Origin: Methanoregula sp. | Lineage (GTDB): Archaea > Halobacteriota > Methanomicrobia > Methanomicrobiales > Methanospirillaceae | Direction of reading: 5' to 3' | DNA: 64,000 bases | Assembly: GCF_023227875.1 (NCBI RefSeq) | Contig: NZ_JALOCH010000007.1 | Location: forward strand, 1 to 64,000 | In this document: piece after piece, positions 14,566 through 22,805 of the stretch | Numbering within the stretch: position 1 is the stretch's first letter | Layout: each line of letters starts with the position of its first letter | The notes under the pieces: generated by a model | Databases searched by the model: none | Told to the model about the DNA's origin: nothing | What the model saw: the letters and a program-made list of their open reading frames with translations, nothing else | Made by a program: the position numbers and the translations under genes

Positions 14566-15807
14566 TCAATGCTCCGTTTCGCCAAGTAACGGGAAAGGCG
14601 GATCAAGCATCTTTAAAAAATTAAAAATTTTTTGTCGTAATTGTTCATCTTTTGCATAAGACAACGCTTTGGAGGCAAATCTATACGCGGTGGGCATATC
14701 TCCCAACGATTGCGCCGCAATCGCACCCAAGAAAAGAGATAGTGGCGATTGAGATCTCTGACTAGCACTTTCAATCTTGTCGAGTGCTGCTTGATCTTCA
14801 TCAGAACTTAAGAGATTAAAAACTTGTTCTGCAAGGTTTGAGCTCTCATTTTGTACAGCCGGTTCTCTCCATCCTAAACATCCTCCCTGACAACGATTTG
14901 ATAAGAAATCTTGACAGTAAACACATTCTGGAAAAATTCCAGTCCCCATTAATAATGGCTGATCTACACATTTCTTAAAAAAGTCTTTAATTTCCGATTC
15001 TGTAGAAAAATCCGTTATTCTAGCTCTACAAAACTTAGACGTCGAAAAGCAACGAATCACATCAAGTTCTGGGGTTACGTCAATAGGGGGATTACAGGTT
15101 CCGAGACTTGTTACGGTTTGAGGATGGTATTTAACAAGCCACGCAAGCTGTTTTTCATTGAAAAAACAGAGGGGTAAATGGCAGTCAAGGGTACATTGTA
15201 GACCTAATTTTGTGGCCGTATGTAACATATCCATACAACTTTGTGATAACTTTCGGAAATACTCTGGAGATACAATTTGAATTTTCGATGACCCTGCAGG
15301 ATTTGCGACGGTCCACCGAAATCTCGTTCTACCCATATCATAAGATAATTGTGGCATGAAACTAGTATTGAAATCAATCCTCCAAACATTGAAGCCGAGC
15401 GTGACATCAAAACCATTTCGAATAGAATAATCAACATTTTTTAAAACTTGAGCTGCATCTTGATGAGATTTATAATCCCGCACCTCATTAACATTAAAAA
15501 GTAAGCTTCCATCATCAGGATGGATTTTTTTAAATACGTCCGTATGAACAAGGCCTCCAGTAAAAATCATCCGTGGAATTCTAGGGCATTCTTTTTTAAA
15601 AATATCAATAATTTCTCGTATCTGTGGATGTAGAAATGGCTCACCACCGAGCAGACCAATTGAATTTACTCCTGCGTCGTTACACCACGCTGCCAATGTT
15701 CGAGCACCTTCTAAATCAAGCAATTCTTTATCAGAGTGCTGACGCTCATCAACCTCAAAACAATAAGGGCAACAATTCAGGCATGTTCGAATAAGGATAA
15801 TATTCAT
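14566..15807 (-). CDS. Radical SAM enzyme with C-terminal cysteine-rich and helical-repeat extension
   Basis: 413 residues. The radical SAM motif C-L-N-C-C-P-Y-C (CX3CX2C using C9, C13, C16) starts almost at the N-terminus, followed by G-L-L-G-G-E-P-F-L-H-P. C-terminal cysteines (C-F-S-T-S-K-F-C-R-A and C-V-Y-C-Q-D-F-L-S-N-R-C-Q-G-G-C-L-G-W-R) suggest a SPASM/Twitch-like auxiliary cluster. The last ~90 residues are TPR-like helices (L-G-A-I-A-A-Q-S-L-G-D-M-P-T-A-Y-R-F-A-S-K-A-L). No PqqD-like leader-recognition domain is evident; the helical tail may replace it. The gene follows the two precursor genes and precedes the isoprenoid-synthase-like gene on the same strand. This is the best candidate for core-peptide modification. 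Confidence 0.85.
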   Translation of the reverse strand: MNIILIRTCLNCCPYCFEVDERQHSDKELLDLEGARTLAAWCNDAGVNSIGLLGGEPFLHPQIREIIDIFKKECPRIPRMIFTGGLVHTDVFKKIHPDDGSLLFNVNEVRDYKSHQDAAQVLKNVDYSIRNGFDVTLGFNVWRIDFNTSFMPQLSYDMGRTRFRWTVANPAGSSKIQIVSPEYFRKLSQSCMDMLHTATKLGLQCTLDCHLPLCFFNEKQLAWLVKYHPQTVTSLGTCNPPIDVTPELDVIRCFSTSKFCRARITDFSTESEIKDFFKKCVDQPLLMGTGIFPECVYCQDFLSNRCQGGCLGWREPAVQNESSNLAEQVFNLLSSDEDQAALDKIESASQRSQSPLSLFLGAIAAQSLGDMPTAYRFASKALSYAKDEQLRQKIFNFLKMLDPPFPLLGETEH

Positions 15808-15918
15808 TTCTCGTCTCCAACTTCATTTTTGCAAATATACCTCAACATTATGGATTACGCTTTAACGAACTAATCTTTTTTTTATTCGCTATATGTTATA
15901 TGACAATAAATCGGAACA

Positions 15919-15935
15919 AAAATAAAAAAATCTGA
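15919..15935 (-). terminator. T-rich putative terminator after the precursor genes
   Basis: On the minus strand the run ATTTTTTTATTTTTG lies about 90-100 nt after the second precursor stop. Archaeal termination often needs only a U-tract. It would separate abundant precursor transcripts from the enzyme genes, with partial read-through or a second promoter upstream of 15807 (CATATAACATATAG near 15890-15903). Confidence 0.35.
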
Positions 15936-16021
15936 AACCTCTTACATTCAAAAGAGGGATATTCCTTTTTATCTTTTAATGAAATTGTATTTGAATATTA
16001 AAATTAGAATTCTTTTCGGAA

Positions 16022-16186
16022 TTAGGAACCCCGGCTATATTTAGTATAAGCCGAATAACCTGATTTCGCACTGGCTGCGGTAGCGAGAGGTTGATCGCGA
16101 GTTAGTAAATCCATGAACTCATTAACGGTTGGTAAATTGCTATTCACAGACCGCTTCTTTTGTATCTCATTCGTCGTCATTATCAT
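16022..16186 (-). CDS. RiPP precursor peptide 2 (leader plus Tyr-repeat core)
   Basis: 54 residues, starting MIMTTNEIQKKRSV. The leader stretch VNEFMDLLTRDQPLATA is identical to that of precursor 1. The C-terminal core is A-S-A-K-S-G-Y-S-A-Y-T-K-Y-S-R-G-S, with Tyr at every third position and Arg-Gly-Ser at the end. The start ATG overlaps the stop of precursor 1 (TGATG), implying translational coupling. The conserved leader with a variable core is the classic precursor pattern, and two radical SAM genes are linked. The three consecutive Y-x-x triplets (YSA, YTK, YSR) resemble substrates of cyclophane-forming radical SAM enzymes. The gene is too short for routine ORF calling. Confidence 0.8.
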   Translation of the reverse strand: MIMTTNEIQKKRSVNSNLPTVNEFMDLLTRDQPLATAASAKSGYSAYTKYSRGS

Positions 16187-16350
16187 CAGGAACCTCGGTT
16201 ATATTCATGATAAACCGTATAACCCGGTCCCACACTAGTTGCGGTAGCGAGAGGTTGATCGCGAGTTAGCAAATCCATGAACTCATTAACGGTTGGTAAA
16301 TTGCTATTCACTGACCGCTTCTTTTGTATCTCACTCGTCGTCGTTATCAT
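16186..16350 (-). CDS. RiPP precursor peptide 1 (leader plus Tyr-repeat core)
   Basis: 54 residues, starting MITTTSEIQKKRSV. The leader is nearly identical to that of precursor 2. The core T-S-V-G-P-G-Y-T-V-Y-H-E-Y-N-R-G-S keeps G-Y-x-x-Y-x-x-Y-x-R-G-S while the x positions vary. A strong ribosome site GGAGGGG (16354-16360) lies 3 nt before the ATG. The conserved Tyr spacing suggests ring-forming chemistry by a radical SAM enzyme; the conserved Arg matches the linked arginase-like protein. Product, export and biological role are unknown. No transporter or obvious leader peptidase is present in the island. Confidence 0.8.
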   Translation of the reverse strand: MITTTSEIQKKRSVNSNLPTVNEFMDLLTRDQPLATATSVGPGYTVYHEYNRGS

Positions 16351-16440
16351 ACACCCCTCCATTTAATTCCAATATAATTTCTATTCTGATAAATGTTTTT
16401 ATTTTAACTTGTCTTTAACATTAGATTCTTTTTCTTATAA
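16351..16440 (-). promoter_or_regulatory. Upstream region of the precursor operon with strong ribosome site
   Basis: The stretch is AT-rich. GGAGGGG at 16354-16360 is the clearest Shine-Dalgarno of the island, fitting high expression of precursors. Candidate TATA boxes on the minus strand are CATTTATC near 16391 and GGTTATAAG near 16435. I cannot choose between them from sequence alone. Confidence 0.4.
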
Positions 16441-16875
16441 CCCGAAGTAGACAATAAATGATTTAGGGAAAATAGGGGTTGTAAATTTCTTTTTATTAAA
16501 ACACTTGAGTAAAGCAAGTAATAAAGATTTCAATATTTACTTTTTTGAGATCTTCTTTTGTGACACGTTCACCCCGACCTCGCGCTGATGCACTCGCCCG
16601 GTGCGAACGTGGGCCGCTGCGGCCTGACAGCCCCCCCTCTCATTCTATCGAAAATCGCGTGTTCGATACTGGCAATTTCATTATCGATTGTTTCACGCAA
16701 TCCACACAATAAATACTGCTAAATATATGTGTGGGTACGCAGTGCGGGAGTAATTTGCATGCGCCGTCTACGATTTGAAGCCCTTATAACCCCTAAACCC
16801 GAAACTTTAATATTCACATAAACCCATGATGCTCCGAAAAAGGTGAGGAATTTGAGAGCACAAACCAAATAACCA
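16441..16875. other. Island boundary, no gene recognised
   Basis: Composition changes from AT-rich to GC-rich at about 16560. A stem-loop TATCGAA..TTCGATA lies near 16650. A 20-codon ORF on the plus strand at about 16758 is too short to support. No tRNA or clear attachment site is visible, so the way the island was inserted cannot be read from this junction. Confidence 0.4.
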
Positions 16876-18567
16876 TCACTTATGCGTGAAGTAAGCCCGT
16901 ACCCCATCATCCCCAACCGCATCGATCTTCACGAACCCGACCCGCTCGAACTGGACAACCTTCCCCAGTTCTGAACGTACAGCAGGTTCGCAGGCACCGG
17001 ACATAGTACCCTCCTGCGTGAGGAGCGTGCAGGGCACGGTTGCCTGTGCCGGGAGCCACTGGATGATATGCGCTTTTGCCGCACGGGCATCGGCCAGCGA
17101 GTCCCCGCCGTACGAGAACGAGGGGGTGTCGCCGTTCCACGCGATCTTCACGTTGAAGAGGTCCTTGAGCCGGACCATGGCAGTCCCGGGTACCAGCTCG
17201 GCCCTGCGAAGGAGCACGGTGCCGGTGAACTCCAGCGTCCGTGACCCGCGGGCTGCATCGCTCGGGTGGAGGAGGGCATGGGCGGTGTGCGCCGTTGCCC
17301 CCTCGATGCGAGCCTCAACCGGGGCCGGAACGAAGAAGTACCGGTTTGCGGTCGGGTCAACGAGCTTCTTATTCTCCGCGTAAAGGTTGTCCCACGAGAA
17401 GGAGATGTCAACGTCGCCGATACCGATCGCGATCATCGCGTTCTTCACCGCTTCGGGCAGGATACCACGGCGGGCAAGGGCACGGAGCGTGCCGAGCCGG
17501 ATATCGTCCCAGCCGGAGTAAGTGCCATCATTGATCCCGGCCCGCATCTGGGATGTTGAGAGGACAACGCCCTCAATCCCCATCCGCCCGTAGTGACGGT
17601 ACACCGGGACATTCCAGCCGAAGTGGTCATAGATGTAGCGCTGCCGCCGGGTGTTTGCTATGTGGTCCTTGCCCCGGATCACATGCGTGACACCGAGCAG
17701 GTGGTCATCGGCCACCACCGAGAAGTTCATCAGCGGGTACACGTGCGCCGTCACCTTCGGGTGAGGGGGATAGTCGAGGATACGGAACGCGGGGAAGTCC
17801 CGCATCGCCGGGTCGGGGTGGTTGAGGTCGGTCCTGATCCGGACCGATGCCTCGCCCTCCTTAAAACCATGGTCGAGCATCCTCTGCCAGAGTTCAAGGC
17901 TCTTCTCAACAGGCTGGCTGCGACACGGGCAGGCGGTCTTGTGCTGTTTGAGCTCCTTGAAATGCTCGTTGTCGCAGGTGCAGACATATGCCCCGCCCCG
18001 CTCGATCAGCTGTTTGCAGAGATCGTAGTAGACCGGGAGCCGGTCGCTCTGGGTGACGACTTCCGTTATGCCAAGGCCCAGCCATTTGATATCTTCCTGC
18101 ACGGTCGCGTAGGCCCCGGGGTCCACGCGCTTTGGGTCGGTGTCTTCGATACGGAGGATGTACCTCCCGCCGTACTGCTTCACGTAGGCATCGTTAAGCG
18201 CTGCTGCCCGGGCATGGCCGATGTGGAGCGGTCCTGACGGGTTGGGGGCAAACCGCATCACGACCCCCTTTTCTGCTCCCTCAAGATCCGGAAGTCCCGT
18301 CTTCTTCTCGTGTTTCTCCGAGAGTGCCGTGATCATCTCCGGCGCCCTTGACTGGAGCGTTGCGACCCGCTCTTCAGGAGAGAGTTTGGCCACGTCCGCG
18401 ATTGCTTCCTTTGCAAGGGAAGAGACCTCCTTTGCCCGGCTCCGGAGCTCCGGGTGGGCACCCATTACCATGCCGATGACCGCGCCTGACTGCGGCACGC
18501 CGCCATGCTTCACCGCGTTCTGGAGTGCACACAAAAAGAGGAGTTCCTTTGGATCGTCCCCTGCCAT
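16876..18567 (-). CDS. gltX: Glutamyl-tRNA synthetase, archaeal type
   Basis: 563 residues from MAGDDPKELL. An archaeal/eukaryal N-terminal helical extension (about 1-100) precedes the class I catalytic domain with P-N-P-S-G-P-L-H-I-G-H (HIGH motif) and a KMSKS-like L-S-T-S-Q-M loop, then a beta-barrel anticodon-binding domain like that of GlnRS. It charges tRNA-Glu and, in archaea lacking GlnRS, tRNA-Gln as well. The ATG at 18567 is 1 nt after the idsA stop; longer frames to 18600 run into idsA. It is the last gene of the isoprenoid/RNA operon. Confidence 0.95.
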   Translation of the reverse strand: MAGDDPKELLFLCALQNAVKHGGVPQSGAVIGMVMGAHPELRSRAKEVSSLAKEAIADVAKLSPEERVATLQSRAPEMITALSEKHEKKTGLPDLEGAEKGVVMRFAPNPSGPLHIGHARAAALNDAYVKQYGGRYILRIEDTDPKRVDPGAYATVQEDIKWLGLGITEVVTQSDRLPVYYDLCKQLIERGGAYVCTCDNEHFKELKQHKTACPCRSQPVEKSLELWQRMLDHGFKEGEASVRIRTDLNHPDPAMRDFPAFRILDYPPHPKVTAHVYPLMNFSVVADDHLLGVTHVIRGKDHIANTRRQRYIYDHFGWNVPVYRHYGRMGIEGVVLSTSQMRAGINDGTYSGWDDIRLGTLRALARRGILPEAVKNAMIAIGIGDVDISFSWDNLYAENKKLVDPTANRYFFVPAPVEARIEGATAHTAHALLHPSDAARGSRTLEFTGTVLLRRAELVPGTAMVRLKDLFNVKIAWNGDTPSFSYGGDSLADARAAKAHIIQWLPAQATVPCTLLTQEGTMSGACEPAVRSELGKVVQFERVGFVKIDAVGDDGVRAYFTHK

Positions 18568-18568
18568 T

Positions 18569-19534
18569 CTAATGACTCCGGGTAACGAAGAACTCGCCAA
18601 CGTCCATTAAGAGCTGCCGTTCCTTTGAGGCCGGGAGGATCGAGAGGTGCCTGTTGCTGTCGGCAACCAGGTCCGCGGCGATCTTCTTCACCCCGGGTAT
18701 CACGCCAGACTCGGTTAGTTCCCGGATCGCCGTACTGATATCAGCGGGGGAAAGGTCACGCTGGTATTTCTTCAGGTCAAGGCCCTTCTCCCGCGCCTTG
18801 ATCATGATGAGGGTCTGCTTGCCCTCGCGGAGGTCCGAGGCCTGGTCTTTCCCGCTCTTCTCGGAAGGGGTCAGGAGGTCGATGAGGTCATCCTGGATCT
18901 GGAACGCAACACCGGTATTCTGGCCGAAGGTGTAGAGGGCATTCACCTGTGCCTCGGTACCCCCGGCAAGCGTGGCCCCGATTCCTGCGGCTGCAGCATA
19001 GAGGACACCGGTCTTCATCCGCACCATCTCCCTGTACTCGGCTTCCGTTACGTCGGTGCGGTGCTCGAAGGACATATCCATGTGCTGGCCCTCGCAGATA
19101 TCGGCACAGGCACGGGCAAGCATCGTGATGGCACGGACCTTTGCATCGTCCTTTGCCGTCACGAGGCTGATGTGTTCGAAAGCACGGGAGTACAGCACAT
19201 CGCCGGCAAGGATACCGGTGGGCATGTCCCATTTCGTGTGCACGGTCGGGACGCCACGGCGGAGGCTGTCATCGTCCATGATATCGTCATGGATCAGCGT
19301 GAAGGTGTGGGTCACTTCAAGGGCAAGGGCGGCCTGCATGAGATCCCGCGAGCTGCCCGGTTTCACCGCATCTGCCGCAAGCATGACGACAGCGGGGCGC
19401 AGGCGCTTGCCTCCTGCTGCAAGGAGGTGGGCGGCTGCATTGTTCAGTTCACCAGCCTTGCCGGCATAATCGCGGTCGATCATGCGATCGATCTGCTCTG
19501 CAACGGATTTCAGATACGGTGAAAGTTCTGACAT
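18569..19534 (-). CDS. idsA: Geranylgeranyl/farnesyl diphosphate synthase
   Basis: 321 residues of a short-chain trans-prenyltransferase. The first aspartate motif is in L-I-H-D-D-I-M-D-D-D-S-L-R-R-G, the second in F-Q-I-Q-D-D-L-I-D-L. G-K-R-L-R-P marks the N-terminal substrate site. In archaea this bifunctional enzyme makes the C20 chain of membrane ether lipids from the IPP and DMAPP produced by the neighbouring mevalonate-pathway genes. It overlaps neither neighbour but sits 1 nt from gltX and about 12 nt from the RNase J gene. Confidence 0.95.
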   Translation of the reverse strand: MSELSPYLKSVAEQIDRMIDRDYAGKAGELNNAAAHLLAAGGKRLRPAVVMLAADAVKPGSSRDLMQAALALEVTHTFTLIHDDIMDDDSLRRGVPTVHTKWDMPTGILAGDVLYSRAFEHISLVTAKDDAKVRAITMLARACADICEGQHMDMSFEHRTDVTEAEYREMVRMKTGVLYAAAAGIGATLAGGTEAQVNALYTFGQNTGVAFQIQDDLIDLLTPSEKSGKDQASDLREGKQTLIMIKAREKGLDLKKYQRDLSPADISTAIRELTESGVIPGVKKIAADLVADSNRHLSILPASKERQLLMDVGEFFVTRSH

Positions 19535-19546
19535 AAAATATTCCTC

Positions 19547-20884
19547 TTAATTGATCCTGATGCGCTGGCCGTTCCCCACCAGGTGGACCGTGGAGTGAGG
19601 CGTGTACCCCATCTCGCCGGCAAACTGGGTGTAGGCCGCGGTCATCTTCAGGTTCCCGTGGGCGGGTACGATGTGCTGGGGGCAGAGTAGCTGGACCAGC
19701 TCGAAGTGGTCCTCCCGGTACGCGTGGCCGCTCACGTGCAGGTCTTCGAAGACCCGGACACCGGAAAGCCCGAGCCGGGCATCCACCATGTACCGCTGGC
19801 CGGTGTTCATGGGACTCGGGATCACGTTCGCCGAGAAGATGACCTTGTCGCCGGGCCCCAGCTGGTAGGGGGTGTCCCCGGTCGCCATGCGGGTAAGGAT
19901 CGAGCCCGGCTCGCCCTGGTGCCCGGTGACGATGGGCAGGAACTTATCTTTCCCGTCCTTCATCATCCGGCGCAGGGTGCGGTCGACCGTCCGCCGGTTC
20001 CCAAAGACACTCGTGGTCTCGGGAAACGAGACGAGCTTCATCTGTTCAGCGGTGACGGAATACTTTTCCATCGAGCGGCCGAGCAGGACCGGTTTCCTCC
20101 CGATCTCGTGGGCGCATTCCGCGATCGTCTTGATGCGGGCGATGTGGGAGGAGAAGGTCGAGACGATGAGCGCGTTTTTATCGTCCTCGTAGCTCGTGAT
20201 TGTATCCCGGACCAGGTCCCGTGCGATCCGCTCACTCGGGCACCGTCCCCGGCGGTCGATATTCGTGCTCTCCACGATGAGGGCGAGGACACCTTCCTTG
20301 CCGATCTGCCGTAAGCGGGCAAAGTCCGGGGGCTCGCCAATGACCGGGGTCCGGTCAAACTTGAAGTCCAGCGCATAGACAATTGCGCCATGGGGGGTAT
20401 GGAGGACCGGGGTCACCGTGTCGATGATGGAGTGCTGGGTGCGGACAAACTCCAGGACGAGGTCCTGCGAGAGCGTGTACCGCTGCCCGGCCTTGAGCGC
20501 TAAGAGCTTGTTGTTCACAGCGGACTTCTGTTCACCCGCAATCTGCTGGCGGATTAGTTCCGTGGTATAGGGAGTGGAGATGATCGGTGCATTGTACCGG
20601 TGTGCAATCTTCGGGACCGCGCCGATGTGGTCGAGGTGCCCGTGCGAACAGACAATGGCTTTTACGGACCCGTCGATCCCGTTCAGCAGGGTATCGTCCG
20701 GTATTGCCTTGATCTTGATCAGGTCAAGGGCGTTCATAGACTCGATCTCCGCGTCCTCGTGGACCACGATCTGGTCCAGGCGGAGCCCCATATCAAATAT
20801 GACTATTTCCTTTCCGCAACGGACGGCGGTCATATTCCGCCCGACCTCGTTGTATCCGCCCACTGCAATAATTTCTATTTCCAT
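19547..20884 (-). CDS. RNase J-family ribonuclease (archaeal)
   Basis: 445 residues from MEIEIIAVGGYNEVGRN; an upstream TTG/ATG frame to 20911 is less likely. The metallo-beta-lactamase motif S-H-G-H-L-D-H-I-G-A and the beta-CASP landmarks are present (H-S-I-I-D-T, T-G-H-Q-G-E-P, S-A-N-V-I-P, H-V-S-G-H-A, P-A-H-G). Euryarchaeal RNase J is a 5'-to-3' exoribonuclease that takes part in mRNA and rRNA processing. It is embedded between fni and idsA, a gene order known in related methanogens, which suggests co-expression but not a shared pathway. Confidence 0.9.
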   Translation of the reverse strand: MEIEIIAVGGYNEVGRNMTAVRCGKEIVIFDMGLRLDQIVVHEDAEIESMNALDLIKIKAIPDDTLLNGIDGSVKAIVCSHGHLDHIGAVPKIAHRYNAPIISTPYTTELIRQQIAGEQKSAVNNKLLALKAGQRYTLSQDLVLEFVRTQHSIIDTVTPVLHTPHGAIVYALDFKFDRTPVIGEPPDFARLRQIGKEGVLALIVESTNIDRRGRCPSERIARDLVRDTITSYEDDKNALIVSTFSSHIARIKTIAECAHEIGRKPVLLGRSMEKYSVTAEQMKLVSFPETTSVFGNRRTVDRTLRRMMKDGKDKFLPIVTGHQGEPGSILTRMATGDTPYQLGPGDKVIFSANVIPSPMNTGQRYMVDARLGLSGVRVFEDLHVSGHAYREDHFELVQLLCPQHIVPAHGNLKMTAAYTQFAGEMGYTPHSTVHLVGNGQRIRIN

Positions 20885-20952
20885 GTTGTATCTCCTGTGT
20901 GTCTGGTCCACGGGTATTCTGCTAAAAATTCCCGTTCATTGTGGTTATTCGT

Positions 20953-22044
20953 TTACCGCCGGATCCGTGCCGGGTTGTCCTTGTCGATCTGCTGGCGTGT
21001 GTGCCCCGTGAGGTAGACCGGTGCCTTCCGAAGGTCGGTGATCCGTGCCGACCCGGTCAGGAACATGGCCGCGGTCAGCTCCCGGTGGATCGCATCGATC
21101 GTCCGTGCAAGGGCCTCGTCGCTCTCCATCGCCGGCTTCAGGAGCGGGAGGGCCATGCCGCAGAGATCAGCACCGAATGCCAGTCCCTTGGCAATGTCAA
21201 GCCCGCTCCGGACACCGCCGGAAGCGATGACCGGCCCGCCGGTTGCAAGCACCTCGGCAAGGCTGACCATGGTGGGTATACCCCATACTGAGAAGTCCTG
21301 CCCGAGGGTCCTGAGTGCCTTGTCCTTTGCACTGGCACCCTTGCCTGCTCGCACCGCTTCGACCGCGGCCCAGGACGTCCCGCCCCAGCCGCCGATATCG
21401 ATGGCCCCGACACCTGCACCCCAGCACTTCCGTGCCGTGGCCGCAGAGATCCCGCACCCGGTCTCCTTGACAATGACCGGGGTCTTGAAATTACGGCAGA
21501 GTTCCTCGATTGCGGCAAAACAGCCGACCGCGTTGTGGTCGCCTTCCGGCTGGATCGCTTCCTGTAGGAAGTTTAAGTGAATGGCCAGTGCGTCTGCACC
21601 GATCATCTCAACGGCCCGTTCCGCCCATTCGATCCCATGGTCGCGGAGCTGGACAACCCCGAGGTTGGCTACAAGGAAGGCATGCGGCGCTTCATCGCGA
21701 ACCACCGCAAACGTGTCTGCAAGTTTTTTGTCCTCAAGGGCAGCCCTCTGCGAGCCGACACCCATGCCGATCCTGAACTGTTCTGCTGCCCGGGCGAGCC
21801 GTACGTTTACGTCTTTTGTCCCGGGATGTCCCCCGGTCATTGCCGATATGAAAAGGGGGGATGAGAAGGTGTGGCCGAGGAACCGGGCCGAGAGGTCGAG
21901 TTTCCCCATGTCGCATTCCGGCAGGGCATTGTGCACGAACCTGATATCGCCAAACCCGGCGTCCCCGCACTCGACATCCTCCTCTGCGCAGATCCGCAGG
22001 TGGTCGAGTTTCCGCGACGATGTCAGCTTCACCTTGTCTCCCAT
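20953..22044 (-). CDS. fni: Type 2 isopentenyl-diphosphate delta-isomerase
   Basis: 363 residues from MGDKVKLTSSRKLDHL; a GTG at 22053 would add three. It is an FMN-dependent TIM barrel with S-S-R-K-x-D-H-L, F-I-S-A-M-T-G-G, G-x-G-S-Q-R-A, L-N-F-L-Q-E (substrate/metal region), V-I-V-K-E-T-G-C-G-I and I-D-I-G-G-W-G-G-T. It converts IPP to DMAPP, the starter for idsA. It starts a few bases after the IPK stop and belongs to the same operon. Confidence 0.93.
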   Translation of the reverse strand: MGDKVKLTSSRKLDHLRICAEEDVECGDAGFGDIRFVHNALPECDMGKLDLSARFLGHTFSSPLFISAMTGGHPGTKDVNVRLARAAEQFRIGMGVGSQRAALEDKKLADTFAVVRDEAPHAFLVANLGVVQLRDHGIEWAERAVEMIGADALAIHLNFLQEAIQPEGDHNAVGCFAAIEELCRNFKTPVIVKETGCGISAATARKCWGAGVGAIDIGGWGGTSWAAVEAVRAGKGASAKDKALRTLGQDFSVWGIPTMVSLAEVLATGGPVIASGGVRSGLDIAKGLAFGADLCGMALPLLKPAMESDEALARTIDAIHRELTAAMFLTGSARITDLRKAPVYLTGHTRQQIDKDNPARIRR

Positions 22045-22049
22045 TCTTC

Positions 22050-22805
22050 TCACTCTCCCCGAACAATCGTCCCGCCATGGGCGGACCCGCTAAGGAAGTC
22101 CGCCACCCGCGAGACATGAAAGATATCCGACCCGATCCCCGCATCCGCGAGGCCGAGCAGTTCATCGATCTTCCCTCTCATTCCACCGGTAACATCGGTA
22201 TGCTTCGAGTCTCCGATATGGAGGGACGCGATCGTGTGCCGGGTAATCTCCGGCACAACGCGTCCCTCATCCAGCACTCCCGGTACATCGGTGGCGAGCC
22301 CTACGCGGCGGATCTGTAATGCAGCCGCGAGATATCGCACGAGCTGGTCGCCCGATACGATACAGGCACCCCGGGAGAGGTCCATCACCACGTCGCCGTG
22401 GATCACGGGGACCATCCCCAGTGCCAGCATCTTCTCAAGGTGCCGGCACTCGAACGAGAGGAGCCTGCCGTTGTCCGCAACCGCCACGTGGAACGGGTGG
22501 ACCCCGGCTGCCGCAACACCCTTTTTGCGGAGTGCTGCAACGACCGCATCGTTGAGCCCGCTGACCGCCCGGTGCGTGACATAGATCCCGTCGGTCTTCC
22601 CGCGAGCGGCCCCCACATCGAGGTGATACCGTTTTGCCTCAGGGTGCCCGCAGGAACCGGCACCATGGATAATGACGATCCCTTCCGTCCCTGCCTCCGC
22701 AACTGCCGCGGCGATAGTGGCAAGGCTTTCCCGGTTGATTGCGCAGTCGGCGCTCTTATCAGTAAGTATGCTCCCGCCGAGTTTTAAAATTACCCCATCA
22801 GACAT
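22050..22805 (-). CDS. Isopentenyl phosphate kinase
   Basis: 251 residues from MSDGVILKLGGSILTDK. It is an amino-acid-kinase fold with K-L-G-G-S, I-H-G-A-G-S-x-G-H (the catalytic histidine typical of IPK), V-I-H-G-D-V-V, A-T-D-V-P-G-V and T-G-G-M-R-G-K. It phosphorylates isopentenyl phosphate to IPP, the last step of the archaeal variant mevalonate pathway, which bypasses mevalonate diphosphate decarboxylase. The start at 22805 overlaps mvk by 8 nt; longer frames to 22877 lie inside mvk. Confidence 0.93.
   Translation of the reverse strand: MSDGVILKLGGSILTDKSADCAINRESLATIAAAVAEAGTEGIVIIHGAGSCGHPEAKRYHLDVGAARGKTDGIYVTHRAVSGLNDAVVAALRKKGVAAAGVHPFHVAVADNGRLLSFECRHLEKMLALGMVPVIHGDVVMDLSRGACIVSGDQLVRYLAAALQIRRVGLATDVPGVLDEGRVVPEITRHTIASLHIGDSKHTDVTGGMRGKIDELLGLADAGIGSDIFHVSRVADFLSGSAHGGTIVRGE

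Noticed and set aside
16022..16350. The tandem 164-bp repeat could be read as a simple DNA repeat or the start of a CRISPR-like array
   Set aside because: Both units are complete reading frames with identical N-terminal halves and changes concentrated at the C-terminus; there are only two units and no spacers.
16560..16720. Possible tRNA or ncRNA in the GC-rich patch beside the island
   Set aside because: No cloverleaf or box motif could be folded; only one short stem is visible.
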